Shown here one piece after another: positions 43,437 through 51,957 of a stretch of DNA of 64,000 nucleotides. Below the pieces are notes generated by a model. It was given only the letters and a program-made list of their open reading frames with translations. It did not search any database and was not told where the DNA came from. The DNA lies in contig JANQRT010000068.1 in assembly GCA_028284385.1 (NCBI GenBank), forward strand, positions 248,001-312,000. Reading direction: 5' to 3'. Made by a program: the position numbers and the translations under genes. How positions within the stretch are numbered: the stretch's first letter is position 1; each line of letters starts with the position of its first letter. This DNA is from Opitutaceae bacterium. Lineage in GTDB: Bacteria; Verrucomicrobiota; Verrucomicrobiia; Opitutales; Opitutaceae.

Positions 43437-45122
43437 CTAAAAGGAGGACTTTCGACCGATTCTGAGAGGGCCGCGTCCGCTTTTCTTAGCTTCCGGCGGC
43501 TTTGTCCACGTGTCGGGCTTGGTCTTGTCTTCACTCGCTTCAAGTTCTTGTTCTTCGGCATCTTCAGCAGGCTTCTCCTCCTTCTTGGCGGTCTTTTTAG
43601 CCACCGATTTCTTCGCTTCCTTGGAAGAACTTGGGAGGGCAGAGGAGGATACTTCCTTTTCGATATCCTGCTTCATTCGCTCCAGACTTTTTTCCAGCTT
43701 GGAGAGTTCCTTTTGGCGAGACTGAAGGTCTTCAATATCCTCTTGGAAGTTCTGCTTGGCCTGTTCGAACTGGCGCATCTCTTCCTGAAATTGGGCTTGT
43801 TGCACCTGGAGCTTCAGTTGCTCCTCTTTGATCTGAGCCTGCATCTCGCGCAAGGAAAGTTCGGCGTCGCGCTTTTCCACGTTGATTTCGCGCTCCATCT
43901 TGCCTTGCTGCTCAACGAGCTCGTGCTGCTCGCGCTCGATATCGTTTAGCTTCTCCTGAAGCTTGAACTTCTCCACTTCGAGAAGTCTTTTCTCTTCCTC
44001 GAGCTTTTCGACTTCAAGTGAGTTGGCGGCGACTTCGTCTTTTTCGTGACCCACCTTTTCCAGCTCTTTGTTGCGCTGCTCGATGATGAAGTCCTTTTCG
44101 ATATTAAGCTCCTTGGCCTCCTGCAGCTCTTGACGGAGTTTGAGCAGATCCTTTTCAAGCTTTTCCGAATTGCCTGAGCTCGCCTTCATCGAGGCTAGCT
44201 TGTGTTCGAGGTCCTGTATCTGAGCTTCGAGGTCCAATCGTTCCTCAGTTGACAGTACTGACTCTCCTCCATCACCGCTCTGCTTGAGCTCTTCAAATTC
44301 GATGCGCTCCGCATCCAGTTCGGCCAGCTGAGTTTCCACTTCGACCTTCTGCTTGGAGATGCGTTCGGATAGATCGTTGAGCTGGGCTTCCTTCTCGTCT
44401 AGCTCGGCGGTCTTTTCCAAATAGTCTCCCGACACCGCCTGCCCGGACTCCTTTACTTCGTCTACGAATTTCTGAGCCTTCTTGAGTTGATCTTTGGTTT
44501 CGCTCAGTTCGCCTGAAATTTTCTCTCGTTCGGCAATGGCCTCTTCAAGCTCCTGCCGAATGGCCTCGATTTCCTCGCTATCGATTTGGACAGTGGACCC
44601 TGAATTTTCAGCCTGATCGTCATCAGGTCTAAACATCGATGCGAGAACCGATTCAACCTCCATCAAGTCCTCCCAGCTCACATCGTTTCCATTTGAATCG
44701 GTGTCGTCTCTCAGAAATTGTCGTGTGGTTTCGAATACAGACCTGAGATCCGTAGGTTGGTCAATGATATCGGAAACTCCTACCCGAATGCAATTGATGA
44801 TATCGTCTAGCTCCTTTTCCTCCGACAGCAGTAGAACGGGAAGGGAAGGCTGAGATTCCTTCAGGTTGGCAATTAGCTCAAAGTCCTTTTTGTTTTCCGG
44901 TAGCTCGCGATCTGTAATCGCCAGATCGAAACGCTCATGTTTTGCCGCTTCGAGAGCTTGAGTAGCTTTGGTATGGGCGCTGATGCGGCATCCAGCTCCG
45001 GCCAACAAAAACGACAACGCTTTGGCGCCATCTTCGTCGCCGCGTACAATGAGAATCTTCTTGTTCAAGGCCTGTCCTCTGTTCCGTGGTTCGTGCTTCG
45101 TTATTGTTCCGTTTAGTTTCAC
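43437..45122 (-). CDS. Receiver-domain protein with very long coiled coil
   Basis: A 561-residue protein. Residues ~20-135 form a response-regulator receiver with phospho-acceptor Asp71 in AITDRELPE. The conserved lysine is replaced by glutamine (IIDQPTD, Gln122), so signalling may be altered. Residues ~175-480 are an almost unbroken coiled coil (EEIEAIRQELEEAIAEREKI, LEEEKRLLEVEKFKLQEKL). The tail is Lys/Glu-rich, then basic (KSGRGPLRIGRKSSF). There is no output DNA-binding domain. The start is GTG. A structural or scaffold role, for instance at a cell pole, is plausible. It abuts the FGE gene tail-to-tail. Confidence 0.85.
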   Translation of the reverse strand: MKLNGTITKHEPRNRGQALNKKILIVRGDEDGAKALSFLLAGAGCRISAHTKATQALEAAKHERFDLAITDRELPENKKDFELIANLKESQPSLPVLLLSEEKELDDIINCIRVGVSDIIDQPTDLRSVFETTRQFLRDDTDSNGNDVSWEDLMEVESVLASMFRPDDDQAENSGSTVQIDSEEIEAIRQELEEAIAEREKISGELSETKDQLKKAQKFVDEVKESGQAVSGDYLEKTAELDEKEAQLNDLSERISKQKVEVETQLAELDAERIEFEELKQSGDGGESVLSTEERLDLEAQIQDLEHKLASMKASSGNSEKLEKDLLKLRQELQEAKELNIEKDFIIEQRNKELEKVGHEKDEVAANSLEVEKLEEEKRLLEVEKFKLQEKLNDIEREQHELVEQQGKMEREINVEKRDAELSLREMQAQIKEEQLKLQVQQAQFQEEMRQFEQAKQNFQEDIEDLQSRQKELSKLEKSLERMKQDIEKEVSSSALPSSSKEAKKSVAKKTAKKEEKPAEDAEEQELEASEDKTKPDTWTKPPEAKKSGRGPLRIGRKSSF

Positions 45123-45307
45123 GTCTTTGGCGCTGGCGTCCTAAACGTGGAAACACGCTTTTTACAGCTTTTCTACATGTTTAAAATGGTGGTTTGGAAA
45201 GCGCTTCATTAAGATAACTTATCTATTTAATAACGATTCTGACTATAATTTTTTTGAATACGTAGTTGAATTGATTATTAGAAATTCTTTAATAGCGTGA
45301 AAGCCAC

Positions 45308-47122
45308 ATGAGCAAAAGAGATCCACAGACACCCCTAACCGAAAACAAGCCGCTCATAAAGTGGGTCACGAAGATGGCAGATCTGTGCTGTCCCGATCAA
45401 ATCCACTGGTGCGACGGTTCGCAGGAAGAATACGATTCGCTTTGCGAACTCATGGTCCAGAGCGGGACCTTTATTCGACTCAATCCCGAGAAACGGCCCA
45501 ACAGTTTTCTCTGCCGGTCCGATCCTTCCGATGTAGCTCGCGTCGAGGATAGGACCTTTATTTGCAGCCAGGACAAGGATGCGGCGGGGCCCATGAATAA
45601 TTGGGCTGATCCTTATGAAATGAGGCGGAAGCTTAAGAAGCTTTTCAATGGATGCATGAAAGGGCGTACCATGTACGTGATACCTTTTAGTATGGGTCCG
45701 ATCGGCTCGCCCATCGCTCATGTAGGCATTGAGCTGACTGACTCTCCCTATGTCGTCGTCAACATGCGAACTATGACCCGCATGGGCAAAGACGTTCTCG
45801 ACAACCTTGGCAGGAAGCGAGTCGTGCCTTGTATGCATACCGTCGGCATGCCTTTGGAGCCCGGTCAACAAGACGTTCCATGGCCTTGCGAACCGGATCC
45901 AAAAAACAAATACATCGTGCATTTTCCCGAGGAGCGTTCCATTTGGTCCTATGGCAGCGGATACGGCGGCAACGCATTGCTGGGGAAGAAGTGCTTTGCT
46001 CTCCGCATCGCGTCTTGCATGGCGCGAGACCAAGGATGGATGGCCGAGCACATGCTGGTTCTTGGCGTGGAGAATCCAGAAGGAGAGAGAACCTATGTCG
46101 CTGCCGCGTTTCCCAGCGCTTGTGGAAAAACGAATTTCGCCATGCTGATTCCGCCCGAAGGGTTTGAGGGTTGGAAAATTTGGACGGTGGGAGACGACAT
46201 TGCCTGGATCAAGCCGGACGAGAATGGGCATTTGCGAGCCATCAATCCGGAAGCGGGCTTTTTCGGAGTAGCTCCCGGCACTTCCTACGATACGAATCCG
46301 AACGCCATGGAGTCGATCAAGGAGAACACGATTTTCACCAATGTCGCGTTAACTGAAGATGGCGACGTTTGGTGGGAAGGTTTAAGCGACGAGGCTCCGG
46401 GCAAACTCATCGATTGGAAGGGAAACGAATGGGTTCAAGGAGAAAGCGAAGCTCCTGCCGCTCACCCGAATGCAAGGTTTACAGCTCCCATTAAACAATG
46501 CCCAACCTACGATTCCGCTTGGGAGGATCCGCAAGGCGTCGAAGTGAGCGCTTTCATATTCGGAGGGCGTCGCATGAGCACCATGCCCTTGATTTTCCAA
46601 GCCTTCAATTGGTCTGATGGGGTCTACATCGGAGCTACTATGGGTTCGGAAATGACGGCCGCCGCCTTTGGAGAACTAGGCAAGGTCCGTCACGATCCGA
46701 TGGCCATGCTTCCATTTTGCGGATACCACATGGGAGACTACTTCAGGCATTGGATCAGCATGCAAAGACGCCTCTCGGAAACGCCGCGCGTCTTTCACGT
46801 GAACTGGTTCCGCAAGGATGAAGAAGGCAATTTCATTTGGCCGGGCTTTGGCGAAAACATGAGAATCCTCAAATGGATCGTAGATCGCGTACGCGGTCGG
46901 TCCATGGCCAAGGAAACTCCGATAGGCTGGGCGCCTCACTACGAGGATATCGACTGGCGTGGATTGGATTTTCCACGAGAAAAGTGGGACGAGTTAATGA
47001 AGGTGGATCGCGATTTATGGAAACGCGAAGTGATCATGCACGAGGAGCTTTTCATAGATCTTCGCGATCGTCTCCCGAAAGAACTCATGTTCGAACGCGA
47101 GCTGCTCATTTGCCGCTTGTAG
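45308..47122 (+). CDS. pckG: Phosphoenolpyruvate carboxykinase, GTP-dependent
   Basis: A 604-residue enzyme converting oxaloacetate and GTP to PEP, the entry to gluconeogenesis. The P-loop with the reactive cysteine is FPSACGKTNFAML near residue 267-279; MGPIGSPIAHVGIELTDSPY and TVGDDIAWIKPD are the metal/substrate loops. FIFGGRRMSTMPL and FGENMRILKW are also typical of the GTP form, and length is normal. A 185-base AT-rich upstream region (45123-45307) presumably holds its promoter. Confidence 0.96.
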   Translation: MSKRDPQTPLTENKPLIKWVTKMADLCCPDQIHWCDGSQEEYDSLCELMVQSGTFIRLNPEKRPNSFLCRSDPSDVARVEDRTFICSQDKDAAGPMNNWADPYEMRRKLKKLFNGCMKGRTMYVIPFSMGPIGSPIAHVGIELTDSPYVVVNMRTMTRMGKDVLDNLGRKRVVPCMHTVGMPLEPGQQDVPWPCEPDPKNKYIVHFPEERSIWSYGSGYGGNALLGKKCFALRIASCMARDQGWMAEHMLVLGVENPEGERTYVAAAFPSACGKTNFAMLIPPEGFEGWKIWTVGDDIAWIKPDENGHLRAINPEAGFFGVAPGTSYDTNPNAMESIKENTIFTNVALTEDGDVWWEGLSDEAPGKLIDWKGNEWVQGESEAPAAHPNARFTAPIKQCPTYDSAWEDPQGVEVSAFIFGGRRMSTMPLIFQAFNWSDGVYIGATMGSEMTAAAFGELGKVRHDPMAMLPFCGYHMGDYFRHWISMQRRLSETPRVFHVNWFRKDEEGNFIWPGFGENMRILKWIVDRVRGRSMAKETPIGWAPHYEDIDWRGLDFPREKWDELMKVDRDLWKREVIMHEELFIDLRDRLPKELMFERELLICRL

Positions 47123-47156
47123 CGAGAATTCACTTACGGCGAGTTGAAAAAGAATA

Positions 47157-47181
47157 GGCCCTGCTTTGAACAAGCAGGGCC
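47157..47181. terminator. Bidirectional terminator between pckG and the sigma-factor gene
   Basis: A perfect 10-bp stem GGCCCTGCTT / AAGCAGGGCC with loop TGAAC. On the plus strand it follows the pckG stop by 34 bases; on the minus strand it is followed by TATTCTTTTTCAAC, giving a T-run after the sigma-factor gene. The two genes converge here. Confidence 0.85.
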
Positions 47182-47207
47182 CAAAAAGTCAGTAAAGCCT
47201 CAAGCCT

Positions 47208-48275
47208 TTAGCCAATCTGAGCTCGGGCGGCATTCTGGTAGAATTCCTTGAACACCTGCATGCGCTGACGTTCTCTATTGGCTTGCTCGATCTCGTCCGA
47301 CGAGCGTTGCCGTTCCTTGCTGAACATCGTTTTGCGCATTCTCGATAGCGCCATGTTTTGCAATTGGCGGACTCGCTCGCGAGTAATTCCAAAAATGCGG
47401 CCAACTTCTTCTAGCGTAAGTGGCGTGTCGCCCTCCAGACCAAAGCGTAGGCGAATGATTTTCGCCTCCCGGTCGTCTAGATCTTTAATCATGTCGTCTA
47501 GGTCGGTCCGCATTGCCTTATCACGAAGATTTTCGTAAGGAGTAGGGGCGTTTTCGTCGCCCACGATTTCTCCAAACTCGGTGCTGTCTCCTTCGTCTCC
47601 TATGGGAGCATTCAGGGAAGTGGGTCGGACGCTAACCGATTTCAGGTGGGACACCTTGTTGACCGGGATTTCCAGGACTTCGGCCAATTCGTCATCCGTT
47701 GGATCTCGTCCCAGTTCCTCAGTCAACTGCATTGCCGTCCGTCTCATCCGTGAGATTTTATCTACCAAATGAACGGGTAGGCGGATGGTTTTACTTTGGT
47801 TGGCTAAGGCTCGTTTAATGGATTGCTTTATCCACCAAGCGGCGTAGGTGCTCAGCTTTCCACCCTTTTCAGGATCGAATCTCTCGACTGCTTTGATCAG
47901 GCCGATATTGCCTTCGCTAATCAAGTCGAGGACCGGCAAGCCGAAGTCCTTGTAGTCGTGGGCGATCTTTACGACGAGACGCAGATTCGACTTGATCATA
48001 TGGTCTCGCGCTTGGCGGTCGCCATCCTTTATCCGATTGGCGAGCAATACTTCCTCCGCAGGGGTGAGCAACGGAATCTTTCCGATTTCCTGGAGGTACA
48101 GCTTTAGACTGCTTCTCTCCGTTGATTCGACTGAAGACGGAGCGTCAGCAGTTTCAGCAAAAGAGGGTGGGGTAGACGCTTTTTGAACAGCGGTTTGCTT
48201 GGTAGCTTCGAATTCTGGATCAGCTAGGCGGTTCCTGGCTCCAAAAAACGTGTTGGTCTGTGCAATTGTAGCCAT
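47208..48275 (-). CDS. Sigma-70 family RNA polymerase sigma factor (RpoD/RpoS-like)
   Basis: A 355-residue primary-like sigma factor. Region 1.2 is LYLQEIGKIPLLTPAEE and region 2 is NLRLVVKIAHDYKDFGLPVLDLISEGNIGLIKAVERFDP in part, with STYAAWWIKQSIKRAL. Region 4 has the helix-turn-helix TLEEVGRIFGITRERVRQL. Region 1.1 is missing, which together with the size argues for a group 2 factor or a compact RpoD. About 40 extra charged residues follow region 4 (KERQRSSDEIEQANRERQR). GGAGA lies before the ATG. Its upstream region is unusually rich in repeats. Confidence 0.92.
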   Translation of the reverse strand: MATIAQTNTFFGARNRLADPEFEATKQTAVQKASTPPSFAETADAPSSVESTERSSLKLYLQEIGKIPLLTPAEEVLLANRIKDGDRQARDHMIKSNLRLVVKIAHDYKDFGLPVLDLISEGNIGLIKAVERFDPEKGGKLSTYAAWWIKQSIKRALANQSKTIRLPVHLVDKISRMRRTAMQLTEELGRDPTDDELAEVLEIPVNKVSHLKSVSVRPTSLNAPIGDEGDSTEFGEIVGDENAPTPYENLRDKAMRTDLDDMIKDLDDREAKIIRLRFGLEGDTPLTLEEVGRIFGITRERVRQLQNMALSRMRKTMFSKERQRSSDEIEQANRERQRMQVFKEFYQNAARAQIG

Positions 48276-48458
48276 TTGTTTAATCTCCGAATGTTTCTTG
48301 CGTGTTGTGGAAAAGATTACTGCTGGAAGTGTTCCTTTCAGAACAGCTTTTGAATAGGGTATGTACCTATTTTGTTGTCGGGGAATATCATGATTTGAGC
48401 AGCAACCAAATTAATTGAAGCCATAGAATTCTCTAATGGTTGACCTGTAGAGCCTAAA

Positions 48459-48480
48459 ATAAATTAAGGGGGTATACCTA
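48459..48480. repeat. Direct repeat copy 1 (GGGTATA element)
   Basis: ATAAATTAAGGGGGTATACC followed by TA; it matches 48643-48664 at 19 of 22 positions. GGTATACC inside it is itself palindromic. Confidence 0.65.
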
Positions 48481-48642
48481 TTGGCTTTAATAGGGGTTTT
48501 ACAAAAATGCCGTTAATTATCTAACGTCATGGGAAGAAGTGGGGTATATTTGGTAAATAGTTTACAATTTCCACTCCGATCTATTGCAACATCAGCAATA
48601 AAAGTCAGATAAACCGCAGATCCGTTAGATAATTACCGCATA

Positions 48643-48664
48643 TAAATTAAGCGGGTATATCTGT
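48643..48664. repeat. Direct repeat copy 2 (GGGTATA element)
   Basis: ATAAATTAAGCGGGTATATC followed by TG; same orientation as 48459-48480, start-to-start distance 184 bases. It directly follows one arm of the 13-base inverted repeat at 48624-48636. Confidence 0.65.
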
Positions 48665-48697
48665 ATTGTAAAGTGGATATATACCCTTTGAAAAATT

Positions 48698-50197
48698 TCA
48701 GAAGGACTTAGCTAGCGCGACTGCCTTAAACAGGGCTGAGGCCTTGAAAATCGTCTCGTCGTACTCCGAGGCTGGCACCGAGTCGGCCACGATGCCTGCT
48801 CCGGCCTGGATGATGACGTTTCCATTTTTAATCATGGCCGTTCGTAAGGTAATGCAGGAATCCATATTCCCGTTGTAGCTGAAATAGCCCAGGGCTCCGG
48901 AATAGAATTCTCTTTGGTCGGGTTCGTTTTCCGCAATGATTTGCATCGCTCTTATTTTAGGAGCCCCGCTTACGGTGCCTGCCGGAAAAGTGGCTCGCAT
49001 CAGGTCGAAAGCGTTCTTCGATTGGTCGATCTCGCCTTCCACTTGGGTCACAATGTGCATGACATGCGAGTAGCGCTCGACGATCATGTACTCCGGAGCG
49101 TGGACCGTTCCGTACTTGCACACTCTACCAATATCGTTGCGAGCCAGATCGATGAGCATTAGATGCTCCGCCTTTTCCTTTTCGTCTGCCAATAAATCCT
49201 TTTCCAGCTCAAGATCCTCTTCTTTGGTTTTTCCGCGATGTCGCGTACCCGCGATGGGTCGAATCTCCACCTTTTTTTCGGTCAGCTTAACATGTACCTC
49301 CGGCGAGGCTCCTATGATAGCGAAGTCATCGGTCTCTAGCAGGAACATGTAGGGAGAGGGGTTTACGGTGCGCAGGGCTCGATAGAGTTCCAGAGGGGAC
49401 TTTGCGAACTCCTTTTCAAATCGCTGGCTGAGGACGACCTGAAAAATATCGCCCGCTCGAATGTACTCTTTCGAACGTTCCACCATGTCCTCGAAATCCT
49501 TTTTGACGAAATTGCCGTTGGGAATCTCGATTTCGCCTAGTTTCTCCAAAGGAGCGGGCTGAACGGGGGCGGCCGCTTCTAGATGGGATTTCAGCATTTC
49601 TAGTTCCGCCAAGGCAGCTTGATAGGCTGATGAGGCGGTGTCGTGTCCTTCCAAGCGAGCGTTCACCAAGAGCCTCATGGTTTGCTTGGCTCTATCGAAG
49701 ATGACCATGGAGTCCGTCATCATGTAGTAGGCGAGGGGGGAAGCATTGCAGTTTCGCTTGGCCAGTGGAACGACGGGCTCCACGCGAGAAATGTATTCAT
49801 AAGATAGGTACCCCACAGCTCCTCCGTCAAACGGAGCCATGCCGGGCAGCTCTACCGGCTTATGCTTGGCGATCTCTTCTTCAATCAATGAAAGGGGGTC
49901 CGCCGGCGTATCAATCTCGATGGTTCCTTTCCCTTGCTCGTCGATAAACGTCTTTTCCCAATAGCTTCGAAACACTTTACGAGGCCGACAGGCGATGAAC
50001 GTGTAGCGCGACAATCGTTCCCCGCCTTCGATCGATTCCAAAAGAAAAGCCGGACCATCCACTTTGAGCTTGGCGTAGGCCGTGACGGGCGTCTCGAGAT
50101 CCGCCATGATGTCCGCGTAGACAGGGATGACATTTCCCTGTTTTGCCAGCTCTTCGAATTCAGCTAAATCTATATTGGGATGTAGTTTATGAGCCAT
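48698..50197 (-). CDS. trpE: Anthranilate synthase component I
   Basis: A 499-residue enzyme that makes anthranilate from chorismate with TrpG, the first step of tryptophan synthesis. The N-terminal LLESIEGGERLSRYTF matches the tryptophan feedback-binding LLES...RYS motif. The catalytic C-terminal half shows DIFQVVLSQRFEKE, IRPIAGTRHRGKT, LIDLARNDIGRV and FPAGTVSGAPKIRAMQII. Glu/Thr pattern (PIAGTR) fits anthranilate rather than aminodeoxychorismate synthase. No other trp gene and no leader peptide rich in Trp is visible next to it. Confidence 0.94.
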   Translation of the reverse strand: MAHKLHPNIDLAEFEELAKQGNVIPVYADIMADLETPVTAYAKLKVDGPAFLLESIEGGERLSRYTFIACRPRKVFRSYWEKTFIDEQGKGTIEIDTPADPLSLIEEEIAKHKPVELPGMAPFDGGAVGYLSYEYISRVEPVVPLAKRNCNASPLAYYMMTDSMVIFDRAKQTMRLLVNARLEGHDTASSAYQAALAELEMLKSHLEAAAPVQPAPLEKLGEIEIPNGNFVKKDFEDMVERSKEYIRAGDIFQVVLSQRFEKEFAKSPLELYRALRTVNPSPYMFLLETDDFAIIGASPEVHVKLTEKKVEIRPIAGTRHRGKTKEEDLELEKDLLADEKEKAEHLMLIDLARNDIGRVCKYGTVHAPEYMIVERYSHVMHIVTQVEGEIDQSKNAFDLMRATFPAGTVSGAPKIRAMQIIAENEPDQREFYSGALGYFSYNGNMDSCITLRTAMIKNGNVIIQAGAGIVADSVPASEYDETIFKASALFKAVALAKSF

Positions 50198-50347
50198 TAT
50201 GCTTGGTCTCCAGAAGATTGCGGCAGAGATTACGCTCGGTAAGCTACCTGTCTATGAAATTCCTGCCAGATTCCGTTTTGACATTGCCTATCCATGAATC
50301 ATAACAGCTCCTCGTTTTACCGATTGGACACTTGTGTTCCATGTGAT

Positions 50348-50424
50348 GGGGCAGTAGCTCAGCTGGATAGAGCATCGGATTTCTAATCCGGTGGTCGGGG
50401 GTTCGAGTCCCTCCTGCCCTGCCA
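50348..50424 (+). tRNA. tRNA-Arg (anticodon TCT)
   Basis: A complete cloverleaf: acceptor GGGGCAG / CTGCCCT, D-arm GCTCAGCTGGATAGAGC, anticodon loop TTTCTAA with anticodon TCT, T-loop TTCGAGT, discriminator G and an encoded CCA. It decodes AGA (and AGG by wobble). It stands alone on the plus strand between trpE and the 50616-51800 gene. Confidence 0.96.
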
Positions 50425-50615
50425 TAGAAATGGTGAAGACTGAATGGGGAAGGGTGAAACGATGCTACTCGGTCCGCATTTGTGCCGCGTAGGGGCAAGG
50501 AATCCCCGAAGGGGGTTCGATGGAGTGTAGCGCGTGGGAAGCTCCGTAATTTGAGGAGCGACGGATGAGCAGGGAACCTTGTGAAATAGGCTTCTTGTTT
50601 CAGATCCATAAGAAC

Positions 50616-51800
50616 CTAATCTCCCATTTTCTCGATTTCGTCGCAGCGAAAGTATCCTTTGGGTTTATGTGGGAAATGCCGGTAGTCGACGTAGAATATC
50701 AGCTCCTGACTCCCCAGGTCGTGTTGGCAAAGCTTCCGGCTAAGCGATCTCAGTATGCGCCATTCGGAAATCAGAGGGACTTTCAACTCTTCGGTTGCCC
50801 AGATGCTTGGCGATAGGAGCTTGTGGCCATCGCTAGCTTTCGTATCCAGCAAATAGGGACTCAAGTTTTCGGGAAATAGCGGCAGGCTGGAAGCTTCGAT
50901 CTTGACTAGTATACGCTTTTGGTAACCGGAGTATAAATGAAATGACAGATAGCGATCCCACTTTCCCGCATAGAAAAGAATCGGGGCTAGAAAAATGAGA
51001 GCGGAGACGATGATTCCGGGCAAAGCCAATCGAGTCTTCAAGAAAGCGAAGGACGGCTTTGTATCCGTTTTAAAAAACAAGCAGAAGACCATGGCTAGCA
51101 TGACGACATTCCATGGCCAAACGACAGGATTGGAAATGTATCCTTTTATTGGGCCCAACAGCAAAAGGATCGTAAGGTGGGTTAAGGTGGCTGCAATGAT
51201 TCCCCATAGGCGTGTTTTTCGAAAGAAAAGACCAATCCCAGTCAGGATCTCGATGGGCGGGATAAGGTATCCAAATCCTCCCAGCAGAGATCCTATCGCG
51301 CCCTTCCCAACCATTTCATAAACTGGCGCCATGAGACTATTGTTGTAAACGCTGAGAAAACCGGAATGGCATTTATTGATACCTCCCCAAACGTAGATCA
51401 TAATGATGATGGTTTGTTGGATTCCGATGACAGCTTCGCCGTCCTCTTCGCTCTTCAAGTGGTCAACGAAAGCGAATGGAAGCAACATGAGAGCGTATTG
51501 ATAGAACCACGGCTGCCATCGCATCTGATCTTGCAAGGCGAAGATGAGAATGAGGACTAAAGCAACGACGGCAAGGTTTCGATTCGCCAGGACTACGAGT
51601 AACAGTAATGCCAATACAAAAGCTATCAAAAAGATCTGATCGAAGGGGGATGCGGACAATGGAATGAAATCCCAAACCGGAAAATGGGGGAAATCGCGTT
51701 CAGATAGCCAAAGCTTAGACGAGATAAGCATACTCGATATCAAGCCTCCTGAGATGAGGAAAATGAGTAATCGAAGACGTTGGGCTGCGTCCCATTTCAT
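50616..51800 (-). CDS. Multipass membrane protein, HTTM/DoxX-like
   Basis: A 394-residue inner-membrane protein with about eight hydrophobic helices between residues 10 and 285, then a ~100-residue soluble tail. YVWGGINKCHSGFL, then GFGYLIPPIEILTGIGLFFRK and TLTHLTILLLLGP resemble the HTTM/vitamin-K-carboxylase-like and DoxX-like families (a quinone- or lipid-linked membrane domain). It lacks enough conserved residues for a precise assignment. It is transcribed alone. The 190 bases between it and the tRNA contain only a GC-rich stretch with hairpins. Confidence 0.7.
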   Translation of the reverse strand: MKWDAAQRLRLLIFLISGGLISSMLISSKLWLSERDFPHFPVWDFIPLSASPFDQIFLIAFVLALLLLVVLANRNLAVVALVLILIFALQDQMRWQPWFYQYALMLLPFAFVDHLKSEEDGEAVIGIQQTIIIMIYVWGGINKCHSGFLSVYNNSLMAPVYEMVGKGAIGSLLGGFGYLIPPIEILTGIGLFFRKTRLWGIIAATLTHLTILLLLGPIKGYISNPVVWPWNVVMLAMVFCLFFKTDTKPSFAFLKTRLALPGIIVSALIFLAPILFYAGKWDRYLSFHLYSGYQKRILVKIEASSLPLFPENLSPYLLDTKASDGHKLLSPSIWATEELKVPLISEWRILRSLSRKLCQHDLGSQELIFYVDYRHFPHKPKGYFRCDEIEKMGD

Positions 51801-51957
51801 AGAAGAATCTATTCGAAAGCGGATCAGGCGCTAAACACAAAATGTTTTTGCGATTAAAGAAAACTCTAGGGTGCTATGGATCCGATTTCCTTCGTTGACT
51901 CTACGGTTGCTTGAAGGAACCTTTCCTATCCTTCGCTGTAAGACCCTTTAGCCGTCG

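Larger units (their letters stand above)
48276..48697. promoter_or_regulatory. Repeat-rich upstream region of the sigma-factor gene
   Basis: A 422-base AT-rich region without a gene. It contains a 22-base direct repeat (48459-48480 and 48643-48664, ATAAATTAAG-GGGTATA-CT), an imperfect palindrome AATAGGGTATGTACCTATT (48353-48371), a further reversed GGGTATATATCC near 48675-48689, and a 13-base inverted repeat (48514-48526 with 48624-48636). It lies upstream of the minus-strand sigma gene and downstream of trpE, so it most likely controls the sigma factor. Confidence 0.6.

Noticed and set aside
43510..43949. Plus-strand ORFs opposite the coiled-coil region, rich in Leu and Phe.
   Set aside because: They mirror the Glu/Lys-rich coiled coil on the other strand and have no start signals or family likeness.
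50244..50609. A minus-strand ORF across the tRNA-Arg region, with the typical RAGGTRTPDHRIRNPMLYPAELLPH text.
   Set aside because: This is the well-known false ORF produced by reading a tRNA gene backwards.
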